A stretch of 64,000 nt of DNA from Streptomyces polyasparticus (GCF_014493765.1 NZ_JACTVJ010000024.1:118415-182414); one strand, 5' to 3'. Counted from the first letter of the stretch, positions 8,286-17,174 are shown. Notes: generated from the letters alone by a model not told the origin. Program-made: numbers and translations.

Positions 8286-9926
8286 ATGACGACTCCTGAC
8301 GCGCCTCCTGCGCTGATACCCCTGCCGGTCACGTACGAAGGGACCGCGGGCCGTACGTTTCCGCTGGTCGCCGAGTCGATGCTGAACGCCGGACCCGGCA
8401 CGCAAGGCGTCGCGCGCTGGCTGCGCACCACCGTCGGGGCGGCCACGGGTCTGTTCCTCGACCCGGCGGCCGAGGGTGCCGACATCACGCTGCGGATCGA
8501 CCCCGAACTGGCCGCCGAGGCCTACCGCTTGACCGTGGACGACGCCGGCGTGCGGATCGAAGGCGGCGGCCCCGCGGGGGTGTTCTGGGGTGCGCAGACC
8601 CTGCGGCAGCTGCTCGGACCCGAGGCGTTCCGGCGCGCGCCCCTCGACGGGCGCGGCACCTGGGAGGTGCCGGCGGTCCGCATCGAGGACGAGCCCCGCT
8701 TCGGCTGGCGCGGCATGATGCTCGATGTGTCGCGGCACTTCATGCCGAAGGACGGCGTGCTGCGCTACCTCGACCTCATGGCCGCGCACAAGCTCAATGT
8801 CTTCCACTTCCATCTGACCGACGACCAGGGCTGGCGCGTCGAGATCAAGCGGTACCCGCGGCTGACCGAGATCGGCTCGTGGCGGGCCCGCACCAAGTAC
8901 GGGCACCGCGCGTCGCCGCTGTGGGAGGACAAGCCGCACGGCGGGTTCTACACGCAGGACGACATCCGCGAGATCGTCGCGTATGCAAGGGAGCGGCATA
9001 TCCGCGTCGTCCCCGAGATCGACATCCCGGGCCACTCGCAGGCCGCGATCGCAGCGTATCCCGAGCTCGGGAACAGCGATGTCGTCGACACGGCGGCGCT
9101 GGGCGTCTGGGACAACTGGGGTGTCAGTCCGCATGTGCTGGCGCCCTCCGAGGACGTGCTGCGGTTCTACGAAGGGGTCTTCGAGGAACTGCTCGGCCTC
9201 TTCCCCGAGGACGTGTCGCCCTTCGTGCACATCGGCGGGGACGAGTGCCTCAAGGACCAGTGGAAGCAGTCGGCGTTCGCGCAGGCGCGGATGCAGGAGC
9301 TGGGGCTCAAGGACGAGGACGAGCTGCAGTCCTGGTTCATCCGGCACTTCGACCGCTGGCTGGCCGGGCGGGGCCGGCGGCTCATCGGCTGGGACGAGAT
9401 CCTCGAAGGCGGTCTCGCCGAGGGCGCCGCGGTGTCCAGCTGGCGCGGGTACGCGGGCGGTATCGCGGCCGCGCAGGCGGGGCACGACGTCGTCATGTGC
9501 CCTGAGCAGCAGGTGTACTTGGACCACCGGCAAGGCGGCGGCGAGGACGAGCCGGTGCCGATCGGTTATGTACGCACGCTTGAGGACGTGTACCGCTTCG
9601 AGCCCGTGCCGCCGCAGCTGTCCGCCGAGGAGGCCGCGCATGTGCTCGGCACGCAGGCCAATCTGTGGACCGAGGTGATGGAGCACCAAGGGCGCGTCGA
9701 CTACCAGGCGTTCCCCCGGCTGTCGGCCTTCGCCGAAGTGGCCTGGAGCGCGCTGCCGTCCTCGGGGGAGCGGGACTTCGCCGGATTCGAGCGGCGAATG
9801 GGCGCGCACTACGCCCGACTTGAGGCCCTCGGCGTCGAGTTCCGGCCGCCCGGTGGCCCGTTGCCGTGGCAAAAGCGTCCGGGTGTGCTCGGACGCCCGA
9901 TCGAGGGGGCGCCCCCAAACGTGTGA
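8286..9926 (+). CDS. Beta-N-acetylhexosaminidase, GH20, cytoplasmic
   Basis: 546 residues. It hydrolyses terminal GlcNAc/GalNAc from chitobiose-type or glycan oligomers by substrate-assisted catalysis. The N-terminal GH20b domain (about 10-130) is followed by the TIM barrel from WRGMMLDVSRHFMP. The catalytic pair Asp319-Glu320 lies in FVHIGGDECLKD, and HLTDDQGWRVEI and GWDEILEGG are further hallmarks. There is no signal peptide, so it should act on imported oligosaccharides, feeding the GlcNAc metabolism whose PTS is encoded at 59-62 kb. I see no DasR site upstream. A hairpin follows the gene. Confidence 0.94.
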   Translation: MTTPDAPPALIPLPVTYEGTAGRTFPLVAESMLNAGPGTQGVARWLRTTVGAATGLFLDPAAEGADITLRIDPELAAEAYRLTVDDAGVRIEGGGPAGVFWGAQTLRQLLGPEAFRRAPLDGRGTWEVPAVRIEDEPRFGWRGMMLDVSRHFMPKDGVLRYLDLMAAHKLNVFHFHLTDDQGWRVEIKRYPRLTEIGSWRARTKYGHRASPLWEDKPHGGFYTQDDIREIVAYARERHIRVVPEIDIPGHSQAAIAAYPELGNSDVVDTAALGVWDNWGVSPHVLAPSEDVLRFYEGVFEELLGLFPEDVSPFVHIGGDECLKDQWKQSAFAQARMQELGLKDEDELQSWFIRHFDRWLAGRGRRLIGWDEILEGGLAEGAAVSSWRGYAGGIAAAQAGHDVVMCPEQQVYLDHRQGGGEDEPVPIGYVRTLEDVYRFEPVPPQLSAEEAAHVLGTQANLWTEVMEHQGRVDYQAFPRLSAFAEVAWSALPSSGERDFAGFERRMGAHYARLEALGVEFRPPGGPLPWQKRPGVLGRPIEGAPPNV

Positions 9927-10020
9927 GGTGTGCACGACCCATGTGTCCCGGGGGTGCGGCCCTGGGAGCGTGGGCGCGCATCGCCGTGGACCGTCGGGAA
10001 GCGCTGAGAACCGCTGGTGG

Positions 10021-10048
10021 GCAATGCCCTACGAAATCCGGGCATTGC
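10021..10048 (+). terminator. Hairpin after hexosaminidase
   Basis: GCAATGCCC pairs perfectly with GGGCATTGC around a 10-nt loop, about 95 bp after the stop. It could alternatively be a regulator site for the downstream operon. Confidence 0.45.
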
Positions 10049-10146
10049 GCGAATTCCCGTACGAAAGGGGTCTAGTGGACCCCGGCGTCGGCGGGCCCGG
10101 AAGATGTGCCAGAGTTGCCACGTCCGGCCTGTGAGCACGTACCGTA

Positions 10147-10180
10147 CCGGGGGCACCCCCTGCTCGAAGAGCTTGGGGGA
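10147..10180 (+). repeat. C-rich/G-rich hairpin of a type common in Streptomyces intergenic DNA
   Basis: CCCCCTGCTC-GAA-GAGCTTGGGGG forms an imperfect hairpin just before the operon ribosome-binding site. From general knowledge, near-identical sequences are scattered through Streptomyces intergenic DNA; I cannot count copies here. Confidence 0.45.
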
Positions 10181-10233
10181 GCAGCAGACACACCACGGCC
10201 TCACGAGTCGGGCACGGGAAGGGGCAGCCGGTC

Positions 10234-11121
10234 TTGACCACGCACGCACCGCAGGTGGCGCAGTCCGTGACGTTGCCGACCTCGCTCGACGAGGCGGTCG
10301 CGGCACTCTCCGCCATGCCCGCCGCCGTGCCCGTGGCCGGCGGCACCGATCTGATGAGCTCGGTGAACAAGGGGCAGCTCAGGCCCGCCGGTCTGGTCGG
10401 CCTCGGGAAGATCAACGAGATCCGCGGCTGGCAGTACCAGGACGGCCACGCGCTGCTCGGCGCCGGCCTCACCCACGCCCGCATGGGACGCCCCGATTTC
10501 GCCGCCCTGATCCCCGCGCTCGCCGCCGCCGCCCGCGCGGCCGGGCCGCCCACCATCCGCAACGCCGGGACGCTCGGCGGCAATATCGCCACCGCGGCGC
10601 CGACCGGCGACTCGCTGCCCGTGCTCGCCGCCCTCGAAGCAGAGCTGATCGTCGCGGGCCCCGGCGGCGCACGCCGTGAGGTGCCCGTCTCGCATCTGCT
10701 CGCCGGGATGGAGCGGCTGCGCGGCGGTGAACTCATCGGCTACGTACGGATTCCGCTCCTGCACGCCCCGCAGGTGTATCTGAAGGCCACCGGCCGCACC
10801 GGCCCCGGGCGCGCCCTCGCCTCCGTCGCCCTCGTGCTCGACCCCGCGCGCCGCGGAGTGCGGTGCGCGGTGGGCGCCGTGGCGCCGATGCCGCTGCGCC
10901 CGCTGGAAGCCGAGCGCTGGATTTCCTCGCTGATCGACTGGGACGCCGACCGCGCCCTCGCGCCCGAGGCGCTGCACGCCTTCGGCGACTATGTCGCCGC
11001 GGCCTGCATCCCCGACCAGGCGCCGGACGGCTCCCCGCAGGAGCTGCCACCCGCCGTACAGCAGCTGAGGCGCACGGTCGCCGTGCTCGCGCGGCGTGCT
11101 CTGGGGAGGGCGCTGGCATGA
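10234..11121 (+). CDS. FAD-binding (medium) subunit of a xanthine-dehydrogenase-like enzyme
   Basis: 295 residues from a TTG start chosen because GGGAAGGGG precedes it by about 10 bp. The FAD-binding PCMH fold is shown by PVAGGTDLMSSVNKGQL (FAD pyrophosphate loop) and AGPPTIRNAGTLGGNIATAAPTGDSLPVLAAL, the second FAD motif. The CO-dehydrogenase flavoprotein C-terminal domain follows. It passes electrons between the Fe-S subunit and NAD+ or another acceptor. Its stop overlaps the ATG of the next gene (ATGA), so translation is coupled. Confidence 0.9.
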   Translation: MTTHAPQVAQSVTLPTSLDEAVAALSAMPAAVPVAGGTDLMSSVNKGQLRPAGLVGLGKINEIRGWQYQDGHALLGAGLTHARMGRPDFAALIPALAAAARAAGPPTIRNAGTLGGNIATAAPTGDSLPVLAALEAELIVAGPGGARREVPVSHLLAGMERLRGGELIGYVRIPLLHAPQVYLKATGRTGPGRALASVALVLDPARRGVRCAVGAVAPMPLRPLEAERWISSLIDWDADRALAPEALHAFGDYVAAACIPDQAPDGSPQELPPAVQQLRRTVAVLARRALGRALA

Positions 11122-12776
11122 GCGGCACGGAGGGCAACGGCGCTCCTGGGTACGGGAACGGCTACGGAAACGGCATGGGCAACGGACACACCGGCGAGGG
11201 CTCGTACGGGAACGGGGCCGAGGCTTCCTACGGGAACGGGACCGACGGTTCCTACGGGAACGGGACCGAGGGTTCCTACGGGAACGGGACCGAGGGTTCC
11301 TACGGGCACGGCGGCTGGCAGCCCACGAGCCAGGGCGAGTACGACGGCGACGCGACGGCCTTCGTCGCGCTGCCCGAAGGCTTCGCTGACACCCCGCTCG
11401 CGGCGCCCGGCGGCAGCTTCGTACCGCCGCAGATCTCGGTCGTGCCCGGAGCGGCGGCCGATCCGGCGGCGACCGGCACCTTCGTGATCCCTTCGCTGGT
11501 GCCGCAGATGAGTGCGGAGCACTCCGCTCCCGAGGCCGCGCCTGCTGCTCCTGCGCCTGCTCCTGCTCCTGTCCAGTGGCCCGAGCCCAACGCGCCGCAG
11601 CAGCCCGCGCCTCCGCACGAGTCGGGGATGACCGGGCAGTGGTCGTTCACGCAGCCGCCTGGTCAGGGTGGGCACGAGTCCGGTCAGCAGGGTGGGCACG
11701 AGTCCGCGCAGGGTGGGCATGAGCCCGTGCAGGCTCAGCCTCAGTCCCAGCCGGAGTCGCACCCGCAGGCGCCATCGGACCCACATCCGCACCCGCAATC
11801 GCAGGTCACCGGGCAGTGGTCGATTCCGCTGGCGCAGGGTGATCTTCCGGATGAATCGGGCGAGTTCACCACCTCTTCGCTGGTCGACCAGTGGGCCGAC
11901 CGCGCCCCGGCGACCCTGCCGGGCGGCGCTCCGGCGCCGTGGGCTCAGCACCTGCCGGAGCCGGAGCCGCAGCCCGAGGAACCGGCCGCGCAGGGCGAGC
12001 AGCGCGCAGAGCCCGCCGAGTCCGCCGCCCCCGCAGCGGAACAGCCCGCCGACCCCGACGTATCGCCGCAGGACGGACAGCCCGAACCCCCCGCGCAGGA
12101 AGCCGCCGAGGACGCCGAGCCGTCCGACGGGGCCGACCCGTCCGAGGGCGCCGAGCCCGCTGCCCCGGTCTCCGGCTTCGGCGACGAACACCCGCACGCC
12201 TCGTACGTGCTGCGCGTGAACGGCGCCGACCGGCCCGTCACCGACGCCTGGATCGGCGAATCGCTGCTCTACGTGCTTCGCGAGCGCCTCGGTCTCGCCG
12301 GCGCCAAGGACGGCTGCTCGCAGGGCGAGTGCGGTGCGTGCGCAGTGCAGGTCGACGGCCGCCTCGTGGCCTCCTGCCTCGTGCCCGCCGCGACGGCCGC
12401 GGGCAGTGAAGTACGTACGGTCGAAGGCCTCGCCGAGGACGGTCAGCCCTCCGACGTGCAGCGGGCGCTCGCCGCGAGCTGCGCCGTGCAGTGCGGCTTC
12501 TGCGTACCGGGCATGGCGATGACCGTGCACGATCTGCTCGAAGGCAACCCGCAGCCGACCGAGCGCGAGACCCGCCAGGCGCTGTGCGGCAACCTCTGCC
12601 GCTGCTCCGGCTACAAGGGTGTACTCGAAGCGGTCAAGGACGTCGTCGCCGAGCGGCAGACGGCCGCGTCCGACACCGGGTCCGGGGACGAGACCGAGGA
12701 CCACGCACGCATCCCGCACCAGGCACCCCCTGGCGCGGGCGGCGTGAACTACCCGCAGGACGGAGGCCGGTCGTGA
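11118..12776 (+). CDS. [2Fe-2S] subunit of XDH-like enzyme with long low-complexity N-terminal extension
   Basis: 552 residues, against about 160-200 for typical family members. The last ~185 residues are the conserved part: a plant-type ferredoxin domain with GCSQGECGACAVQVDGRLVASC, then the second cluster domain with QCGFCVPGM and CGNLCRCSGYKGV. The first ~350 residues are low complexity: YGNG repeats, then long Gln/Pro/Glu/Ala/His-rich stretches with three spaced TGQWS boxes. Codon use stays in frame with strong GC3, so the extension appears translated. It overlaps both neighbours (ATGA upstream, GTGA downstream). Confidence 0.88.
   Translation: MSGTEGNGAPGYGNGYGNGMGNGHTGEGSYGNGAEASYGNGTDGSYGNGTEGSYGNGTEGSYGHGGWQPTSQGEYDGDATAFVALPEGFADTPLAAPGGSFVPPQISVVPGAAADPAATGTFVIPSLVPQMSAEHSAPEAAPAAPAPAPAPVQWPEPNAPQQPAPPHESGMTGQWSFTQPPGQGGHESGQQGGHESAQGGHEPVQAQPQSQPESHPQAPSDPHPHPQSQVTGQWSIPLAQGDLPDESGEFTTSSLVDQWADRAPATLPGGAPAPWAQHLPEPEPQPEEPAAQGEQRAEPAESAAPAAEQPADPDVSPQDGQPEPPAQEAAEDAEPSDGADPSEGAEPAAPVSGFGDEHPHASYVLRVNGADRPVTDAWIGESLLYVLRERLGLAGAKDGCSQGECGACAVQVDGRLVASCLVPAATAAGSEVRTVEGLAEDGQPSDVQRALAASCAVQCGFCVPGMAMTVHDLLEGNPQPTERETRQALCGNLCRCSGYKGVLEAVKDVVAERQTAASDTGSGDETEDHARIPHQAPPGAGGVNYPQDGGRS
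11200..11309 (+). repeat. In-frame 24-bp tandem repeat (YGNG units)
   Basis: About four to five copies of TACGGGAACGGGACCGAGGGTTCC-type units encode repeats of SYGNGTEG inside the Fe-S subunit gene. Later copies are nearly identical, indicating recent expansion. Confidence 0.85.
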
Positions 12777-15061
12777 GCCAGGAGACGGTCACCGCACCCG
12801 CCGCCGAGGAGAAGCACCTCGGGCTCGGTGCCTCCCTTGCGCCCGCGGACGCGCGCGCGAAGACGGAGGGCACGTTCCCGTACGCCTCCGATCTGTGGGC
12901 CGAGGGCCTCCTGTGGGCGGCGATCCTGCGCTCGCCGCACCCGCACGCCCGGATCACCTCCATCGACACCTCCGGCGCCGAGCAGATGCCGGGAGTGCAC
13001 GCGGTCGTCACCCACGCCGACGTGCCCGGTGACGCGGCGCACGGGCGGCGGATCGCGGACCGTCCCGTGTTCGCTTCCGAGCTCGTACGGCACCACGGCG
13101 AGCCCATCGCCGCCGTCGCCGCCGACCACCCGGACACGGCCCGGATGGCCGCGGCCGCGATCGTCGTCGAGTACGAGGTGCTCGAACCGGTCACCGACCC
13201 CGAACAGGCCTTCGCCGCCGAGCCGTTGCACCCCGACGGCAATCTGATCCGGCACATCCCGCTGCAGTACGGGGACGCCGAGGCCACCGGCGAGATCGTC
13301 GTCGAGGGCCTGTACCGCATCGGCCGCCAGGACCCCGCACCCATCGGCGCCGAGGCCGGTCTCGCCGTGCCGCGTCCCGACGGCGGCGTCGAGCTGTACG
13401 TGGCCTCCACCGACCCGCACTCCGACCGCGATCTGGCCGCCGCCTGCTACGGCCTGGAGCCCGACCGCGTGAAGGTGGTCGTCACGGGCGTGCCCGGCGC
13501 GACCGCCGACCGCGAGGACCCCGGCTTCCAACTGCCGCTCGGCCTGCTCGCGTTGAAGACCGGCTGCCCGGTCAAGCTCACCGCGACCCGCGAGGAGTCC
13601 TTCCTCGGCCACGCCCACCGCCACCCGACGCTCCTGCGCTACCGCCACCACGCGGACGCCGAGGGCCGCCTCGTCAAGGTCGAGGCGCAGATCCTGCTGG
13701 ACGCGGGCGCGTACGCGGATGCGTCCTCGGAGTCGTTGGCTGCCGCCGTCGCCTTCGCCTGCGGCCCGTACGTCGTGCCGCACGCCTTCATCGAAGGCTG
13801 GGCGGTGCGCACCAACAACCCGCCCTCCGGGCACGTCCGCGGCGAGGGCGCGCTGCAGGTCTGCGCCGCGTACGAGGCCCAGATGGACAAGCTGGCCGCG
13901 AAGCTGGGCGTGGACCCGGCCGAGCTGCGGATGCGCAACGTCATGGCCACCGGCGACATCCTGCCGACCGGGCAGACGGTCACGTGCCCGGCGCCCGTCG
14001 CGGAACTCCTGCGCGCCGTACGGGACTTCGACCTCCCCCCGCTCCCCAAGGACACCCCGGAAGAGGAGTGGATCCTGCCGGGCGGCCCCGAGGGCGCGGG
14101 CGAGCCGGGAGCCGTCCGCCGCGGTGTCGGCTACGCGCTCGGCATGGTGCACATGCTCGGCGCGGAAGGCGCGGACGAGGTCTCGACCGCGACCGTGAAG
14201 GTCCAGGACGGCGTCGCGACCGTGATCTGCGCGGCCGTCGAGACCGGCCAGGGCTTCTCCACGCTCGCCCGCCAGATCGTCCAGGAGACCCTCGGCATCG
14301 AGGAAGTCCACGTCGCGGCCGTCGACACCGACCAGCCGCCGGCCGGCGCGGGCTGCCGCAGCCGCCATACGTGGGTCTCGGGCGGAGCCGTCGAACGCGC
14401 CGCCAAGATGGTCCGCACCCAGCTTCTGCAGCCCCTGGCCCACAAGTTCGGCATGTCCACGGAGCTGCTCCAGATCGCCGACGGCAAGATCACCTCGTAC
14501 GACGGTGTCCTGTCCACGACCGTCACCGAGGCGATGGACGGCAAGGAACTCTGGGCCACGGCCCAGTGCCGTCCGCACCCGACCGAGCCGCTCGACGAGA
14601 CAGGCCAGGGCGACGCCTTCGTCGGCCTCGCCTTCTGCGCGATCCGCGCGGTGGTCGACGTGGACGTCGAGCTCGGCTCGATCCGCGTCGTCGAACTCGC
14701 CGTCGCCCAGGACGTCGGCCGCGTCCTCAACCCGGCCCAGCTGGCGGCCCGTATCGAGGCGGGCGTCACGCAGGGCGTGGGCGCGGCCCTGACCGAGAAC
14801 CTCCGCACCCCGCGCGGCGTGGTCCGCCACCCGGACCTCACGGGCTACGCGCTGCCGACCGCCCTGGACGCCCCCGACATCCAGATCGTCAAGCTGGTCG
14901 AGGAGCGCGACGTCGTCGCCCCGTTCGGCGCCAAGGCCGCCTCCGCCGTCCCGGTGGTCACGGCCCCGGCCGCGGTGGCGGGCGCGGTGCGCGCGGCCAC
15001 CGGGCGGCCGGTGAACCGGCTGCCGATCAGGCCGCAGGCAGCGGTGGTGTCCGGGCAGTAG
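12773..15061 (+). CDS. Molybdopterin-binding (large) subunit of XDH-like enzyme, divergent active site
   Basis: 762 residues from a GTG overlapping the previous stop. The family fold is clear: AKTEGTFPYASDL at the start, ALLALKTGCPVKL, RGEGALQV with the conserved Gln, ETGQGFSTLARQI, and CRSRHTWVSGGAV. Two hallmarks are changed. The glycine-rich cofactor loop (GGxFGGRE in relatives) reads GVPGATADRED at residues 239-249. The catalytic Glu position in the C-terminal GAKxxGE motif is Ala725 (GAKAASAVP). The enzyme may be inactive at xanthine chemistry, may bind a different substrate, or may be structural. Translation is coupled to the Fe-S subunit. Confidence 0.85.
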   Translation: MSQETVTAPAAEEKHLGLGASLAPADARAKTEGTFPYASDLWAEGLLWAAILRSPHPHARITSIDTSGAEQMPGVHAVVTHADVPGDAAHGRRIADRPVFASELVRHHGEPIAAVAADHPDTARMAAAAIVVEYEVLEPVTDPEQAFAAEPLHPDGNLIRHIPLQYGDAEATGEIVVEGLYRIGRQDPAPIGAEAGLAVPRPDGGVELYVASTDPHSDRDLAAACYGLEPDRVKVVVTGVPGATADREDPGFQLPLGLLALKTGCPVKLTATREESFLGHAHRHPTLLRYRHHADAEGRLVKVEAQILLDAGAYADASSESLAAAVAFACGPYVVPHAFIEGWAVRTNNPPSGHVRGEGALQVCAAYEAQMDKLAAKLGVDPAELRMRNVMATGDILPTGQTVTCPAPVAELLRAVRDFDLPPLPKDTPEEEWILPGGPEGAGEPGAVRRGVGYALGMVHMLGAEGADEVSTATVKVQDGVATVICAAVETGQGFSTLARQIVQETLGIEEVHVAAVDTDQPPAGAGCRSRHTWVSGGAVERAAKMVRTQLLQPLAHKFGMSTELLQIADGKITSYDGVLSTTVTEAMDGKELWATAQCRPHPTEPLDETGQGDAFVGLAFCAIRAVVDVDVELGSIRVVELAVAQDVGRVLNPAQLAARIEAGVTQGVGAALTENLRTPRGVVRHPDLTGYALPTALDAPDIQIVKLVEERDVVAPFGAKAASAVPVVTAPAAVAGAVRAATGRPVNRLPIRPQAAVVSGQ

Positions 15062-15077
15062 CCCGGGCGGTGTCGTT

Positions 15078-15548
15078 TCAGAACTGCCCGACCACGTAGG
15101 AGCCGGCCGGGTTCCGCACCGTCACATTGAGCCGGTTCATCGCGTTCATCAGGGCGATCAGCGAGACCAGGCCCGCCAGTTCGTCCTCGGTGTAGTGCTT
15201 GGACGCGTTCGTCCACGCCTCGTCCGAGACACCGCCCGACGCGTCCGCGATACGGGTGGCCTGCTCGGCGAGCTCCAGGGCGGCGCGCTCCGCCTCCGTG
15301 TAGACGGTGGCCTCGCGCCAGGCGGCGACCAGGTGGATCCGTACGGCCTGTTCGCCCTCGTGCGCCAGGTGCTTGGTGTGGATGTCGACGCACATCGCGC
15401 AGCCGTTGATCTGGCTCACCCGCAGCGAGACCAGCTCCTGGAGCACGGTCGGCAGCGACGAGTCGGTGATGACCTTGCCCGCGGAGACCAGGTACTTGAG
15501 ATGCTTCGCGGCGAGTTCGTTGGTGAAGAGGTTCAGTCGTGCGGTCAT
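15078..15548 (-). CDS. Carboxymuconolactone decarboxylase / AhpD-family protein
   Basis: 156 residues. It is an all-helical AhpD fold with the redox motif CAMCVDIHTKHL, where two Cys and a downstream His form the peroxidase-like centre. Family members reduce peroxides or act as alkylhydroperoxidase partners. ATG 15548 follows GAGGAG at good spacing; an in-frame start at 15587 is less likely. It converges on the XDH-like operon with 16 bp between stops. Confidence 0.9.
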   Translation of the reverse strand: MTARLNLFTNELAAKHLKYLVSAGKVITDSSLPTVLQELVSLRVSQINGCAMCVDIHTKHLAHEGEQAVRIHLVAAWREATVYTEAERAALELAEQATRIADASGGVSDEAWTNASKHYTEDELAGLVSLIALMNAMNRLNVTVRNPAGSYVVGQF

Positions 15549-15702
15549 GGCGGGCTCCTCGTATGCGGTGGTGCGAGCTGGTGACAACCACGGGATGCCG
15601 CCGGATCCCCGGCTGTGACAGGGCAGTTGATGTGACCTGGCTCACCCGGCCGGGAGCGCACGTATGCTCCGTACCAGCAATGCAGGAGCAGGAGGGGGCC
15701 AC

Positions 15703-16317
15703 GTGGCTGTCGTGAGCGGGGAAGCCGTGGTCGTCGAAGGGGACGGGCTCGTGCTGCGGGAGTGGCGGGACGAGGACCTCGACGCCATGCGCGGGATCTT
15801 CGACAACGGCGATGTCGCCCGGTTCACGCCGCTGCCCGCGCCCTTCGGTCCCGAAGAGGCCCGGACACACCTGGCGAACGCGCGGCAGAAACGTGCCGCC
15901 GGGACCCACCTGCGGCTCGCCGTCACGACCGACGGCGGCACCGCCCTCGGCGAAGTCATGATCAACCTGGAGATGGCCACGCTCGGCTACGCCATCGGCC
16001 CCGAGCACCGCGGCCAGGGCCTCGCCGTACGGGCCACGCGGCTGCTCACCTCGTACGCCCATGAAGAACTGGGGATACGGGAACTCCGCCTGCAGATCGA
16101 CGAGGACAACCTCGCGAGCCGGGCCGTCGCGGAGGCGGCGGGCTACCGGCTCGTCGAGGACGAGGCCGAGTGGATCGAGTCCAAGGGGCGGCGCGTGCTG
16201 CTCACGAGCTGGCTGCACGAGGACGCCGGGCTCGTGCACGGGGACGCCGGGCTCTCGTATGAAGACGCCGGCCTGTCACATGACGGCGCCGGCCTGTCGC
16301 ATGAGGAATCCGCTTGA
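15703..16317 (+). CDS. GNAT-family N-acetyltransferase (RimJ-like) with C-terminal heptad repeats
   Basis: 204 residues from GTG 15703, which has GGAGGGGG 6 bp upstream. The GNAT acetyl-CoA loop reads YAIGPEHRGQGLAVRATRLL (Q/RxxGxG/A), and the pattern LREWRDEDLDAM near the start is typical of ribosomal-protein or amino-group acetyltransferases. The C-terminus carries four 7-residue repeats of the form H-E-D-A-G-L-S (residues about 172-199) that are not part of the GNAT fold. The next GNAT starts at an overlapping TTGA, so the two are translationally coupled. Confidence 0.88.
   Translation: MAVVSGEAVVVEGDGLVLREWRDEDLDAMRGIFDNGDVARFTPLPAPFGPEEARTHLANARQKRAAGTHLRLAVTTDGGTALGEVMINLEMATLGYAIGPEHRGQGLAVRATRLLTSYAHEELGIRELRLQIDEDNLASRAVAEAAGYRLVEDEAEWIESKGRRVLLTSWLHEDAGLVHGDAGLSYEDAGLSHDGAGLSHEESA
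16216..16299 (+). repeat. 21-bp in-frame tandem repeat, 4 copies, at gene 3' end
   Basis: Units such as CACGAGGACGCCGGGCTCGTG encode heptapeptides (HEDAGLV, HGDAGLS, YEDAGLS, HDGAGLS) immediately before the stop of the GNAT gene. Confidence 0.9.
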
Positions 16318-16862
16318 TACTCCGTGAACTGCGCACACCCCGGCTGCGGTTGCTGCCGGTGAAGCCCGCGTACGCCGCCGAGATGGCGCGGGTGCTCGGC
16401 GATCCCGCGCTGCACACGTTCATCGGCGGCGCGCCCGAGAGCGAACAGGAGCTGCGTGCGCGGTACGAACGGTGGCTCGCCGGATCCCCCGACCCTCAAG
16501 TGACCTGGTGCAACTGGGTGGTCGAGCTCGTCGCCCAGCGCCGGTTCGTCGGCGCGGTACAGGCCACGGTGGGGCCTGCGCCGGCCCATCTGCAGGGGTA
16601 CGCCGACGACTCCCGTATCGCCGAGATCGCCTGGACCGTGGGCACTCCGTGGCAGGGGCGGGGGATCGCGCGGGAGGCGGCGTGCGCGCTGGTCGTGGCG
16701 CTCGCGCAGGAGCCGCTGGACGCGGTGATCGCCCATGTGCACCCGGACCATCACGCGTCGGCTTCGGTCGCGGCGGCGGCCGGGCTCACGGTGACGGATG
16801 TGGTGCATGACGGTGAAGTCATGTGGCGTCTTGAGCTGTCGGGACCGGGCGCGGGCGCGTAA
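16314..16862 (+). CDS. GNAT-family N-acetyltransferase
   Basis: 182 residues from a TTG overlapping the previous stop, with GAGGAAT upstream. The acetyl-CoA signature is IAWTVGTPWQGRGIAREAACALV, and the AHVHPDHHASASVAAAAGL segment is the usual GNAT beta5-alpha4 region. It is similar in layout to its upstream partner but not a recent duplicate. Substrate unknown; small-molecule detoxification or protein acetylation are both plausible. Confidence 0.88.
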   Translation: MILRELRTPRLRLLPVKPAYAAEMARVLGDPALHTFIGGAPESEQELRARYERWLAGSPDPQVTWCNWVVELVAQRRFVGAVQATVGPAPAHLQGYADDSRIAEIAWTVGTPWQGRGIAREAACALVVALAQEPLDAVIAHVHPDHHASASVAAAAGLTVTDVVHDGEVMWRLELSGPGAGA

Positions 16863-16900
16863 GGCGCACGGCGCGGTCCGGGGCGTGGCGGGTGCTGCGG

Positions 16901-16975
16901 TGGAGGCCGTGACGGGATTCGAACCCGCGTAACTTGTTTTGCAGACAAGTCCCTGAGCCACTCGGGTACACGGCC
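16901..16975 (-). tRNA. tRNA-Cys (GCA)
   Basis: The minus strand folds as a 7-bp acceptor (GGCCGTG/CACGGCC), an anticodon arm CTTGT-CTGCAAA-ACAAG with anticodon GCA, and a T-arm CGGG-TTCGAAT-CCCG. The discriminator is U73, the cysteine identity base, followed by an encoded CCA. It lies alone between the GNAT and the MFS gene. Confidence 0.95.
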
Positions 16976-17174
16976 GAGTCGATGTCTTCGACGCTAGGCG
17001 GGCCCGATGCGCCCGCCAAGGGAACGGCCGCTCCTGCAATACGACTGCCACAGCGCGTTCATGTCCCGGCGGGGCGAAGGAGCCGAGGGCGGGGCGGGGC
17101 GTAGGACCAACGGACGAGAAAGGTCCCGTCCCTGGCCAGGGGCGATTGTCAGTGCCGGACCGTACGGTCTTCGC

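Larger units (their letters stand above)
9927..10233 (+). other. Intergenic region between hexosaminidase and the XDH-like operon
   Basis: 307 bp without a supportable gene. It holds the terminator at 10021-10048, a C5/G5-flanked hairpin at 10147-10180, and GGGAAGGGG (10215-10223) as the ribosome-binding site for the TTG start at 10234. Confidence 0.4.
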
